DNA from: Emergencia timonensis
GTDB taxonomy: Bacteria; Bacillota; Clostridia; Peptostreptococcales; Anaerovoracaceae
Direction of reading: 5' to 3'
Assembly: GCF_900086585.1 (NCBI RefSeq)
Contig: NZ_FLKM01000009.1
Location: forward strand, 1,364,001 to 1,428,000
DNA length: 64,000 bases
Both the position numbers and the translations under genes were made by a program. The notes below the pieces were generated by a model. The model searched no databases. It was not told the DNA's origin and was given only the letters and a program-made list of their open reading frames with translations. Positions 42,994-51,521 of this stretch are shown here, piece after piece (the stretch's first letter is position 1; the number at the start of each line of letters is the position of its first letter).

Positions 42994-44607
42994 ATGAGTA
43001 AAGAATGGACTCCAAAAGAATTACTGCTGGATCTGGTTTCGGTACAAAGTGATACATACACTACCTTGGAAATAGATATGGCAAAACATATCCTGGAAGT
43101 CATCAAAGGACAGGACTATTGGGAAGAGCATCCCGATTGCTGCGGACTTTACGACGGGAATGACCGGATGGGGCGTCTCATTCCCTGGGCGCTTCGAAAA
43201 GGAACATCCAACAGGTGTCTGGTTCTCTCAGGTCACTTTGACTGCGTCGAAATCGATTGCTATGATACGCTGAAAGAATTTGCATTGAGGCCAGATGAGC
43301 TGAAAGAAAGAATGAAGACCATGGAATGGAGCGATCCTGATGTGGTGAAGGATCTGCATTCAGAGGACTGGCTGTTCGGAAGAGGGACAGCTGATATGAA
43401 GGGTGGTACCGCCGTCATGCTCTGCCAGCTGTTCGAGGTCGCTGCAAAGCACATCAATCCAGAACTGAATCTTCTTTATGTGGGCATCCATGACGAAGAA
43501 ACTGCAGCGGAAGGAATCTTCCAGAGTGTCGGATTGTTCACGGAACTGAAGAAAAAATATGGCTTTGACTACAAGCTTCTCGTCAACGGAGAACCGACGT
43601 CCAAAGACAGCCCGGATAAATACACTTATTATGACGGATCCATCGGCAAAGGACTTCCTTTCGTCGTCATTAAAAGTAAGCTGGTTCATGTAGGAAATCT
43701 GATGCAGGGTCTAAATGGATCGCTGATTGCAGCAAATATCGTCAGACGTATTGAATTGAACACAGATCTTTGTAGTGAAGATTACGGCCAGAAATGTGTG
43801 CCGCCGACAGTGCTTTATATGAAGGACAATAAAAAGTTCTATAACGTTTCGGTTCCCCTCTATACGAATTTGTATCTGAATACTCTATTTACAAATTCCA
43901 ATAACGCGTTGAAAATTCTCGACTCCATTGATCAAATCTGCCGGGAATCGGCAGCAGAAGCGGTGGAGATCTACAACAAGGCATACACCTTTATGGAGCC
44001 GAACCATCCGAACCCCAATCACAATGTGCGTGTGATGTCTCTGGCAGACCTGCAGGCGTATAACCAGGCAAATGTAGAAAACTACGAAGAAGAGAAGGCT
44101 GCTTTTGTCAAGAGGCAAATCGAAATCGTCAACAGAGGAGACTCTCTTACCCAGCTGGCGACGGGCTTCGATATCGTGCAATGGGAAATTCAACAGTCCA
44201 AGATTACAGATCCGATGATTGTTTACGGTCTGATGGCGCCTTATGTGCCGGCAGTAAATAATCACGCCTTTCAAGATTTTGACAGAGAGGGCACCATCAA
44301 TATTGTTCAGGGCGAATTGAAGAAATATGGAATTACCGTTGAGGTAGTACCTTATTTCATGGGACTTTCTGACAACAGCTACATATCATGCGTGGATCCG
44401 ACTGAGGACCTGGAGGCCCTAAAGAGCATGGTCACGCCGAAAGAGGTTTACGATATCCCGCTGAAAGAGGCGGAATATATCGCACTCCCGTCCATTATCT
44501 GCGGACCGTGGGGCAAAGATTATCACACAATTACAGAGAGGGTTTATCTTCCTGACTTGGAAATTCATACACCGGCGGTAATGAGAAGATTAATCGAGTC
44601 GTTTTAA
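42994..44607 (+). CDS. RocB-like M20 family hydrolase
   Basis: The 537-residue protein is of the M20 metallopeptidase superfamily, RocB-like subgroup by length and pattern: S-G-H-F-D-C-V-E (His81, Asp83), G-R-G-T-A-D-M-K-G-G (Asp134), H-D-E-E-T (Glu168/169). Metal and base residues are in place, so it is probably active on an amide or peptide bond. Inside a methyltransferase operon it could release an N-methylated amine or betaine from an amide or peptide, or trim the demethylated product. This combination is not one I know from the described glycine betaine, proline betaine or carnitine systems. Confidence 0.82.
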   Translation: MSKEWTPKELLLDLVSVQSDTYTTLEIDMAKHILEVIKGQDYWEEHPDCCGLYDGNDRMGRLIPWALRKGTSNRCLVLSGHFDCVEIDCYDTLKEFALRPDELKERMKTMEWSDPDVVKDLHSEDWLFGRGTADMKGGTAVMLCQLFEVAAKHINPELNLLYVGIHDEETAAEGIFQSVGLFTELKKKYGFDYKLLVNGEPTSKDSPDKYTYYDGSIGKGLPFVVIKSKLVHVGNLMQGLNGSLIAANIVRRIELNTDLCSEDYGQKCVPPTVLYMKDNKKFYNVSVPLYTNLYLNTLFTNSNNALKILDSIDQICRESAAEAVEIYNKAYTFMEPNHPNPNHNVRVMSLADLQAYNQANVENYEEEKAAFVKRQIEIVNRGDSLTQLATGFDIVQWEIQQSKITDPMIVYGLMAPYVPAVNNHAFQDFDREGTINIVQGELKKYGITVEVVPYFMGLSDNSYISCVDPTEDLEALKSMVTPKEVYDIPLKEAEYIALPSIICGPWGKDYHTITERVYLPDLEIHTPAVMRRLIESF

Positions 44608-44633
44608 CCTTAAATAAGGAGGAGGAAAACGCA

Positions 44634-45734
44634 ATGGATACGAATCAACCAAGAGTAAGTTTGAAAAATGTAATAAAAATTGCCGGAGTATGGATTTCCT
44701 ACTGTATTGGATCCGGATTTGCAACAGGGCAGGATATGATGCAATACTTTGTCGCCTATGGCATGAAGGGCTTCATCGGAATCCTGATCGGTATTGCGAT
44801 TCACATTTATGTGACCACGTCCTACATGTCGCTGGGGAAAACCATGCAGTTTGAAAATCCCATGGGTGTTTTCGATTACTTCTGCGGAAAATACCTGGGC
44901 AAGCTGGTGGCAGCGCTGACAGTGGTTTATGCCCTGTTTGCACCATCTGTCATGATTTCAGGCTTTGGCGCCACCATCAATCAGCTGACGGGATTTCCCA
45001 TGGTTGCAGGAAGCATCATCATGGGTACGATCGTAACTTTGACGGTTATGCTCGGCCTGCACCGCATAGCTGACATCATCGGAACCATAGGGCCGTTATT
45101 AATTATCGTATCGTTATTAACTGGCGGAATCTATCTGATTGGCAATTGGGAGAAGCTGAAAGCCGGTGCATTGGCGGCAGAGGACATGGATTTGTTAAGT
45201 ATTGGAGATAACTGGTTCATGGGCGGTGTGTATTTTGCAACTTGGGCGCCTCTGATGGCGGCACCATTTCTGACGACGACAGCCAAGACCATCGATACGA
45301 AAAAAGAAGGCATTACCGGAATGATTGTAGGAAATGTAGGTTATATGTTTGCAGTTTTCATCATGGTAGCAGCATTCTTATGTGATATCGAAGGTGTTTC
45401 AAAGGTCCTTGTACCGACACTATATCTGGCGCAGCAGATGTCGCCATTCCTCACGGTGCTTTTTATCGGCGTCATCATCCTTGGAATTTACTCCTCTGCA
45501 GTACCGGGCATGTTCACCTTTGTGGCAACCTTTGCAAAGGAAAAGACGAAGCGGTATATGATGATCTCCATTGGAACAGGAATCTTTGTTACCATCGTAA
45601 CTATGCTGATTCCATTTGATTTCCTGACCAATTACATGTTTACGGTCTACGGCGCATTGGGATTGCCGTTTATCTTCCTGATCGCGTTTGCACAGATCAG
45701 AACGAAACTGGCGAAAAATAAAGTGATGAAATAA
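44634..45734 (+). CDS. YkvI-like APC-type membrane transporter
   Basis: The 366-residue membrane protein has ten to eleven helices. The start (G-V-W-I-S-Y-C-I-G-S-G-F-A-T-G-Q-D-M-M-Q-Y-F) carries the unwound first-helix glycine motif of the LeuT/APC fold and matches the YkvI/COG3949 group. Substrates of that group are poorly known. As the last gene of the methyltransferase operon, it is the likely importer of the methylated substrate. AAGGAGGAGG precedes the ATG and a terminator-like hairpin follows. Confidence 0.8.
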   Translation: MDTNQPRVSLKNVIKIAGVWISYCIGSGFATGQDMMQYFVAYGMKGFIGILIGIAIHIYVTTSYMSLGKTMQFENPMGVFDYFCGKYLGKLVAALTVVYALFAPSVMISGFGATINQLTGFPMVAGSIIMGTIVTLTVMLGLHRIADIIGTIGPLLIIVSLLTGGIYLIGNWEKLKAGALAAEDMDLLSIGDNWFMGGVYFATWAPLMAAPFLTTTAKTIDTKKEGITGMIVGNVGYMFAVFIMVAAFLCDIEGVSKVLVPTLYLAQQMSPFLTVLFIGVIILGIYSSAVPGMFTFVATFAKEKTKRYMMISIGTGIFVTIVTMLIPFDFLTNYMFTVYGALGLPFIFLIAFAQIRTKLAKNKVMK

Positions 45735-45750
45735 TGTATCTGTTTCTTAC

Positions 45751-45781
45751 AAAGGGGCTTGCCTGTATAGGCGGCCCCTTT
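45751..45781 (+). terminator. Terminator of the methyltransferase operon
   Basis: AAAGGGGC(TT)GCCT and AGGC(G)GCCCCTTT form a GC-rich stem; the T tract is weak (TGTAGTTTT). Confidence 0.7.
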
Positions 45782-46145
45782 GTAGTTTTAAACTTTGGGA
45801 GGAATAGGACATATAGGGTATGGGGGTATGCTAAAGGAACTTTTTACAATGCGGTTATGCTTTTTGAGGTGTATCTCAAGGACTCTGCGTAACTCTTTGT
45901 CAGTTATTGGAGTCATTCTGCCGAAAACCTGCACGAAATTCCGCGAATGTTAGTAAAAATATTACATTTGATTACTTTTCCAGAGGCTCTGACATAAAGC
46001 AGGTAGATAAATCGGTATAATTTAGTTACCCAGATAAGATATACCCCCTCATTTTCCTGTCAGGAAATGCTCCGGTTACGCGAAATTAGCCGCAAGGGTC
46101 CAAAAAGCGTAACTTTATCGTAAAGAGCTTCATTAATAGTTCTAT
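45782..46145 (+). other. Intergenic stretch without supported gene
   Basis: About 360 bp. There are two hairpin-capable parts near the right end: CATT(T)TCCTG/CAGGAAATG (about 46051-46070) and GTTACGC/GCGTAAC (about 46075-46112, long loop). A TATAAT at 46017-46022 lacks a good -35. It matches no riboswitch consensus that I can recall. A 41-codon minus frame is not supported. Confidence 0.4.
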
Positions 46146-46174
46146 TTGACAAAATCCGTCAATGAATTTACACT
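46146..46174 (+). promoter_or_regulatory. Promoter of cupin-M14 pair
   Basis: TTGACA (46146-46151), 17-bp spacer, TACACT (46169-46174), 34 bp before the cupin ATG. Confidence 0.8.
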
Positions 46175-46208
46175 GATAGTATCTGAGATTAAGAAAGAGG
46201 TACTTGCG

Positions 46209-46538
46209 ATGATAATTGATTTTAAACAAATTGAAGAAACAGTCATTCCACATTTTCGAGGCGGGGAAAAGGAGACCAGGTCCAGGATGTTTGCAGACCC
46301 TGCATGCAAGATCATGCACGGAAGACTGGAACCTGGAGCCTCAATCGGCCTGCATACCCACGATACCAGCAGTGAAATCATCTATATTCTGAAAGGAAGA
46401 GGCAAAGTTCTTTATGATGGCGGTTATGAAGAGGTAGAGGAGGGTTTGTGCCATTACTGTCCTAAAGGCCATGAACACAGCCTAATCAACGACAGCGATG
46501 AGGATTTGATCTTCTTTGCCGTGGTGCCGGAGCAGTAA
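46209..46538 (+). CDS. Small cupin-domain protein
   Basis: This 109-residue single cupin barrel has the metal-binding motif H-T-H-D-T-S-S-E (H49, H51, E56) followed by C-P-K-G-H-E-H (H88/H90) for the fourth ligand. Such small cupins may be isomerases, dioxygenases or ligand-binding proteins; nothing here fixes the reaction. The start ATG 46209 follows AGAAAGAGG and lies downstream of the promoter; the longer frame from 46146 would begin inside the -35 element. It is probably co-transcribed with the M14 gene 12 bp downstream. Confidence 0.85.
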   Translation: MIIDFKQIEETVIPHFRGGEKETRSRMFADPACKIMHGRLEPGASIGLHTHDTSSEIIYILKGRGKVLYDGGYEEVEEGLCHYCPKGHEHSLINDSDEDLIFFAVVPEQ

Positions 46539-46550
46539 GGGGGACGAAAG

Positions 46551-47555
46551 ATGATCAATACCAGCAAAGGCAGGATTGCATTGATTTTGATTGTTTTCCT
46601 AACGATGATGACGGCAATCTCACAGCCGGTTTCGGCTTCCACATCCTACATCGTCAGCCGCAGCGACAAAAAGTACAGCTATACAGATATGAAGAAGGAC
46701 ATTGAAGAGCTGACGGCCAAGTATCCGGACAGGCTGACCAGCCAGGTTCTGGGAGAGAGCGCCGACGGCAGAAACATCTACGCTCTCTGCCTGGGAAATC
46801 CAGAGGCGGAGAAGCAGATATTTGTCACGGCGGGAATGCATGCTCGCGAATACATCAACTGCCAGGTTGTGATGATGATGGTGGAACGCTACTGCCGAAA
46901 CTATGGCGGCAAGTATAAGGGGAAAACCTATCGCCAGCTCTTTGATGAAGTCGCTGTCTACATCATACCGATGGTCAACCCTGACGGTATCGCCATCAGC
47001 CAGTCGGGTCCAGGCGCGATCAGAAATGCAGCGCTCCGCAAAAAAGTACAGAAGATGCCGAGGAGAGGCGGCTACAGCAATTGGAAGTCCAATGCCAGAG
47101 GCGTGGATCTGAACCATAATTACAAGATGTATGCCGGAAAACACCCACAGAAGAAGCCTGCCAGCGAAAACTATCCGGGGCCGTCCAGGTTTTCGGAGAG
47201 TGAGACGAAAGCCGTTCGCGATCTGATGAAATCCATGACCAATATGAAGGCCTGCCTCAACTATCACAGCATGGGACAAGTCATCTATTGGGGATACAAG
47301 AACAAATCCTACAAATCCAAGAGTTATGCCCTGGCAAAGATGTTCCGGCAGATGACAGGTTACTATTTGATCGACGAGAGCTACACCAAAGCTACCTACG
47401 GTGACCTGGAGCACTACGTCATCAATGAATACCGCATTCCTTACGTCTGTATCGAGACAGGCTATGGAGGGGTACCGGTGTCCAGCAGACAGCTTCTGCC
47501 CATCTACAAGAAAGTCATGGATTCCTTTGAAAAGACTGCGTATATGTATCGCTAG
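46551..47555 (+). CDS. Secreted M14 family zinc carboxypeptidase
   Basis: The 334-residue protein begins with a signal peptide (basic start, hydrophobic residues 9-23, cleavage after A-S-A near 29). The M14 domain shows zinc ligands H97-A-R-E100 and H239 (N-Y-H-S-M-G), the substrate arginine/asparagine region in N-A-R-G-V-D-L-N-H-N, and catalytic Glu302 (C-I-E-T-G). It should act outside the cell on peptides or cell-wall stem peptides; members with this short form include gamma-D-Glu-meso-Dpm peptidases. Which peptide it cuts is not shown here. A GGGGACGA site precedes the ATG. Confidence 0.88.
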   Translation: MINTSKGRIALILIVFLTMMTAISQPVSASTSYIVSRSDKKYSYTDMKKDIEELTAKYPDRLTSQVLGESADGRNIYALCLGNPEAEKQIFVTAGMHAREYINCQVVMMMVERYCRNYGGKYKGKTYRQLFDEVAVYIIPMVNPDGIAISQSGPGAIRNAALRKKVQKMPRRGGYSNWKSNARGVDLNHNYKMYAGKHPQKKPASENYPGPSRFSESETKAVRDLMKSMTNMKACLNYHSMGQVIYWGYKNKSYKSKSYALAKMFRQMTGYYLIDESYTKATYGDLEHYVINEYRIPYVCIETGYGGVPVSSRQLLPIYKKVMDSFEKTAYMYR

Positions 47556-47624
47556 TGACTATCCTTTTCCGCAAATTTGTGGTAAAATAGAAGACAAGAT
47601 TTACATAGGGAAAGGAAGAAAAGT

Positions 47625-48836
47625 ATGTTAACTTTAGATGCGTTTGAAGAAGCCACCGAGGTGGTGAAAAAAGTTGCCATAGAGACGAATTTGCTATATA
47701 GTGACTATTTCAGTGAACAGACTGGAAATAAAGTATATTTGAAGCCGGAAAACATGCAGAAGACTGGCGCATATAAGCTCAGAGGCGCTTATTACAAGAT
47801 CAGCACTCTGACTGACGAGGAGAGAGCCAAGGGGCTGATTACAGCCTCAGCCGGAAACCACGCCCAGGGTGTGGCTTATGCGGCAAAAGCTTACGGGTGC
47901 AAGGCGACAATCGTGATGCCGACGACGACACCTTTGATGAAGGTCAACAGAACCAAAAGCTACGGCGCGGAGGTTGTGCTTTACGGTGACGTCTACGACG
48001 AATCCGCAGCCCATGCCCAGAAGCTGGCAGAAGAAAAGGGGTACACATTTATACATCCTTTTGATGATCCTGTGGTCGCGACAGGCCAGGGTACCATTGC
48101 CATGGAAATCGTCAAAGAACTGCCGCTGGTAGACTACATTCTGGTGCCGGTGGGTGGCGGCGGTCTGGCGACAGGTGTTTCCACATTGGCTAAGATGCTC
48201 AACCCGAAGATCAAAATCATCGCTGTAGAGCCGGCAGGAGCTGCCTGCTTACAGGCGTCCTTCGAGGCGGGAAAGCCTGTAACCCTGGATGGTGTCAGCA
48301 CCATCGCCGATGGTACTGCCGTAAAGACGCCAGGCATCGAGATCTTCCCGTTTTTACAGAAAAACATCGACGAAATTATCACAGTGGATGACGATGAGCT
48401 GATCGTTGCCTTCCTGGACATGGTAGAGAATCACAAGATGGTAGTTGAGAATTCCGGCCTTCTGACGGTGGCGGCCCTAAAGCACTTGAAGGTGAAGGAC
48501 AAGAAAGTCGTGTCCATTTTAAGTGGCGGCAATATGGACATCATCACCATGTCCTCTGTCGTGCAGCACGGACTGATTCAGAGAGACAGAATCTTTACTA
48601 TCTCTGTACTGCTGCCTGATAAACCAGGTGAACTGGTGAGGGTGGCAAGCACCATTGCAGAAGCACAGGGCAATGTCATCAGGCTGGATCACAATCAGTT
48701 TGTCAGCACCAACAGAAATGCGGCGGTGGAACTGAAGATCACCATGGAGTCCTTCGGAACAGAACACAAAGACAAGATCATCAAAGCCCTCAAAAAGATC
48801 GGCTACGACCCAAAACTGATCAGCGTCATGATATGA
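47625..48836 (+). CDS. ilvA: Threonine ammonia-lyase
   Basis: The PLP enzyme makes 2-ketobutyrate from threonine, the entry to isoleucine. The 403-residue form has the PLP lysine in T-G-A-Y-K-L-R-G-A (K51), S-A-G-N-H-A-Q-G (phosphate/cofactor loop), G-G-G-G-L-A-T-G and a C-terminal ACT-like domain (I-S-V-L-L-P-D-K-P-G-E-L, about 325-400). This length is shared by biosynthetic and catabolic (TdcB-like with ACT) enzymes. With a complete ilv/leu set in the window, biosynthesis is favoured, but fermentation of threonine is possible. It stands alone, with its own terminator, away from ilvBNCD. Confidence 0.9.
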   Translation: MLTLDAFEEATEVVKKVAIETNLLYSDYFSEQTGNKVYLKPENMQKTGAYKLRGAYYKISTLTDEERAKGLITASAGNHAQGVAYAAKAYGCKATIVMPTTTPLMKVNRTKSYGAEVVLYGDVYDESAAHAQKLAEEKGYTFIHPFDDPVVATGQGTIAMEIVKELPLVDYILVPVGGGGLATGVSTLAKMLNPKIKIIAVEPAGAACLQASFEAGKPVTLDGVSTIADGTAVKTPGIEIFPFLQKNIDEIITVDDDELIVAFLDMVENHKMVVENSGLLTVAALKHLKVKDKKVVSILSGGNMDIITMSSVVQHGLIQRDRIFTISVLLPDKPGELVRVASTIAEAQGNVIRLDHNQFVSTNRNAAVELKITMESFGTEHKDKIIKALKKIGYDPKLISVMI

Positions 48837-48845
48837 TTATTTTTG

Positions 48846-48877
48846 CAGCAAGGCAGGCAGCCTTGCTGTTTTTTTTT
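48846..48877 (+). terminator. Terminator of ilvA
   Basis: CAGCAAGGC-AGGCA-GCCTTGCTG perfect stem followed by nine T. Confidence 0.95.
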
Positions 48878-48905
48878 GCTGTGGTTAGATGTCGGGTTAC
48901 GCAAC

Positions 48906-50666
48906 TTACTGAATCACAGACAATGTAAAAGAAAAGCAGACCATGTCTTCCTTTTGTGATACTGTATAATGGCTATGATGGGCGTCTAATATGCTCTTCA
49001 CAATATCCAGGCCGATTCCCTGACTGGGAAGACGGGCCTGGGTATGTTCGTCGATGGAGAAATCACGATTCCATATTTTCTCCATGATGTCCTCGCTGAT
49101 AGTGCCGCTGTTTTCAACGGAGATGATCAAGTTATTGTCGTTTACTTCCATGCGGATATAGAGCAGGCGGCGAGCATCTCCATATTTGATGGCATTGCTG
49201 ATAAAATTGGAAAGAACCTGATCAATACGGTGGGCATCTGCTGATACCATGACGTCACAGAGCCATGTCTCTACAACAAATCTCAAATTTTCCAGTCGGC
49301 GGGAAAAACGCTCTAAAACAGCAACCACGATATCCTTTGATGAGTATTCACCGATATGGACGCTCCAATAGCCGGATTGTATCCTTGTCAGTTCAATGGC
49401 TTCATTGACCATATCGGTCAGGTTGGCCGTTTCATCCATGATGATATCTAAATAGTAATCTGGTTCCTGCTCATTGATGCCGCGCCTGAGGACATCGGCA
49501 TAACCGCCGATCAAAGCCAAAGGGGTTTTGAATTCATGGGAAACGTCACCGAGGAGTTTTTTCATCCTTTTTTCATTGTTTTTTGCATTTTCAGAGGCGA
49601 TTTCCAGATTTTGATTAGCCGTCTTCAGTTCCTGCAGTGCGCTTTCCAGGCTGGAGGCCATGGTATTGATATTTTGGGAAAGCTGGCCGATTTCATCTTT
49701 TCCCTCATAGGTGGCTTTTTCACTGAAATCCAGGTGGGCGATCTTGTCGGTCACAGAATTGAGATTTTGCATCGGTTTGGAAATCTGACGAGCCAAAATG
49801 TAAGCGCCAGCCATCAAAATAACGGCGAGAACAACAAAAGAACCCTTGAAGATATCGCCCAGATAGGCGCTTTCATAGCCGGTAACGATGATGTTGTGCA
49901 AGGTCAAAAAATAATAGTGATTTCCATCCCTTGCTGTAGATGTGGAAATAAAATAATAAGAAGAACCGTTCAGTTCCTCCGATTTTCCTGTTTTCTTGGA
50001 CATAAAGTCTGCCAGACTGCTTTTGGTAATCAGACAGTCCCTGATATGTTCATAGATCAGTTCTGCCCGTTGATTCTGGGTAGAAGGGTTAGAAGAGTAA
50101 TCTCTGAAGGAAAGAACTTCGGCACTGCATTTAATGATTTTGACGTCCCTGTTAGAGACGGTGTATTGGTGCATGCTGCTGCGGTTGGAATAGGGGACGC
50201 CTTCTATAGTCAGCAGCAGGGGTTCATAGAGGTCGCTGCTTCCTACCCGGACTAATTTGGCCTGGATTTTGGTGCCGTGTTTAATGGAGGGCAGCACATC
50301 TTCATCCAGCTGTGTCAGGTAGAAGACGGGAATCGTATAAATTTTCCCATTATCCTCACATTGCACCCGAAGAGCGGTCAGTTTATTAAAAAAGCCGGTA
50401 TCGGCAAACTTGAAGTCATCGCGAAGAGCTAAAACAGGAGAGCCGGTCGATAAGGAATACTCCTCAAAGGGCCTGTAGTATGTCTCGGAACCAGCCTCGT
50501 GGAAGTCCTCGGTCACTTCGTCCAGACTGGAATAGATGTTTGCATTGATATTCTTGATGTAAAGACGATCAAAAAAGCTGCTGACAAAAATCCACTGTAC
50601 CACCAGAATCAAGAGAAATAACCCGGTCACGACAGTAAATATTTTCAGCGTAATGGATTTTTTCAT
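48906..50666 (-). CDS. Sensor histidine kinase
   Basis: The 586-residue membrane kinase has a first helix at residues 8-30, a large extracytoplasmic sensor of about 240 residues, a second helix at 274-293, a HAMP linker (293-345), a coiled stretch, the HisKA box D-V-S-H-E-F-K-T-P-L (His377) and a C-terminal ATPase domain with N-box N-A-I-K-Y-G and G-I-G-L-D. It starts within the 4-bp ATGA overlap with the response regulator. It lies divergent from the peptide-uptake operon and probably senses a peptide or wall fragment; the ligand is inference. Confidence 0.93.
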   Translation of the reverse strand: MKKSITLKIFTVVTGLFLLILVVQWIFVSSFFDRLYIKNINANIYSSLDEVTEDFHEAGSETYYRPFEEYSLSTGSPVLALRDDFKFADTGFFNKLTALRVQCEDNGKIYTIPVFYLTQLDEDVLPSIKHGTKIQAKLVRVGSSDLYEPLLLTIEGVPYSNRSSMHQYTVSNRDVKIIKCSAEVLSFRDYSSNPSTQNQRAELIYEHIRDCLITKSSLADFMSKKTGKSEELNGSSYYFISTSTARDGNHYYFLTLHNIIVTGYESAYLGDIFKGSFVVLAVILMAGAYILARQISKPMQNLNSVTDKIAHLDFSEKATYEGKDEIGQLSQNINTMASSLESALQELKTANQNLEIASENAKNNEKRMKKLLGDVSHEFKTPLALIGGYADVLRRGINEQEPDYYLDIIMDETANLTDMVNEAIELTRIQSGYWSVHIGEYSSKDIVVAVLERFSRRLENLRFVVETWLCDVMVSADAHRIDQVLSNFISNAIKYGDARRLLYIRMEVNDNNLIISVENSGTISEDIMEKIWNRDFSIDEHTQARLPSQGIGLDIVKSILDAHHSHYTVSQKEDMVCFSFTLSVIQ

Positions 50667-51334
50667 AGGGAATCCTCCATTTTGTAGCCTACAGAAATCA
50701 CGGTTTTGATCAAAGGCGCCTTGTCGCCTATTTTTTTGCGTGTTTTCTTGATCAAAGTATCTACGGCCCTGATATCGCCCACATAGTCCATGCCCCAGAT
50801 CTTTTCTAAAAGGTATTCTCTTGTCAAAACGCGTCCGATATTTTCCATCAGTTCACGGAGCAGGGCGAATTCTTTTGGGGTCAGCTCCACCGCTTTCTCG
50901 TGTACGGTGCAGGTATAGGCGTCCAAATTAAGAATAATGTCAGAAAACTGCAATGTGTGAACAGACTGCTCATGGCTGGATCTGGACAACATCCGCTTTA
51001 CTTTTAAGGCAAAGATGGAAGATTGAAAGGGCTTTACCAGATAGTCGTCTGCGCCGGCATGATATCCCACGATATGATAGCCCTCATCCTCTAAAGCGGA
51101 AAGAAATAGAATGGGCACATCTGATGTCTGGCGTATTTTCTTGCAGACATCAAATCCGCTCAGATCCGGCAGCATGACATCAAGGACGATCAGGTCCGGA
51201 TTTTTAGATTGAAATATTTCTATGGCGGAAGCTCCGTCCGCCGCTTCCAGGACGTTGAGTCCTTCTGAGCGCAGGTACAGGCTGATCAATTCTCTGAATT
51301 TCTTTTCATCGTCAACGACTAATACAGTGTTCAT
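50663..51334 (-). CDS. OmpR-family response regulator
   Basis: The 223-residue protein has a receiver domain with acidic pair D8-D9, phosphoacceptor D52 (V-L-D-V-M-L-P) and K101 (L-V-K-P-F), then an OmpR winged helix (about 125-220: L-T-P-K-E-F-A-L-L-R-E-L-M-E-N, T-L-I-K-K-T-R-K-K-I-G). It is made together with the overlapping kinase. The tandem 9-bp direct repeat at 51435-51454 in front of the divergent peptide operon is its likely binding site. Confidence 0.95.
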   Translation of the reverse strand: MNTVLVVDDEKKFRELISLYLRSEGLNVLEAADGASAIEIFQSKNPDLIVLDVMLPDLSGFDVCKKIRQTSDVPILFLSALEDEGYHIVGYHAGADDYLVKPFQSSIFALKVKRMLSRSSHEQSVHTLQFSDIILNLDAYTCTVHEKAVELTPKEFALLRELMENIGRVLTREYLLEKIWGMDYVGDIRAVDTLIKKTRKKIGDKAPLIKTVISVGYKMEDSL

Positions 51335-51434
51335 GTTTCTCCCTTTCTCAAAGCGTTTCCTTATGAATTCAGTTTACCAAAATCCACAAAAATTACAACA
51401 GTTCCTATAAAAATGCAATAAAAAAGAAAACTAG

Positions 51435-51467
51435 GTACACACCAAGTACAAACCGATATGCTATGAT
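51435..51467 (+). promoter_or_regulatory. Direct repeats with -10: activator-type promoter of the peptide operon
   Basis: GTACACACC (51435-51443) and GTACAAACC (51446-51454) repeat with 11-bp spacing, one DNA turn, as OmpR-type regulators prefer. TATGAT (51462-51467) follows by 7 bp, and no consensus -35 exists; the repeats occupy its place. Confidence 0.65.
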
Positions 51468-51521
51468 TTGATCAAGATAAAAAAACGAAAAATTGTGATA
51501 ATTAATTAGGAGGTTGAAATT

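Noticed and set aside
46020-46115. Riboswitch before the cupin gene
   Set aside because: There is some pairing, but the bases do not match any riboswitch core I know, and the cupin promoter lies downstream of it.
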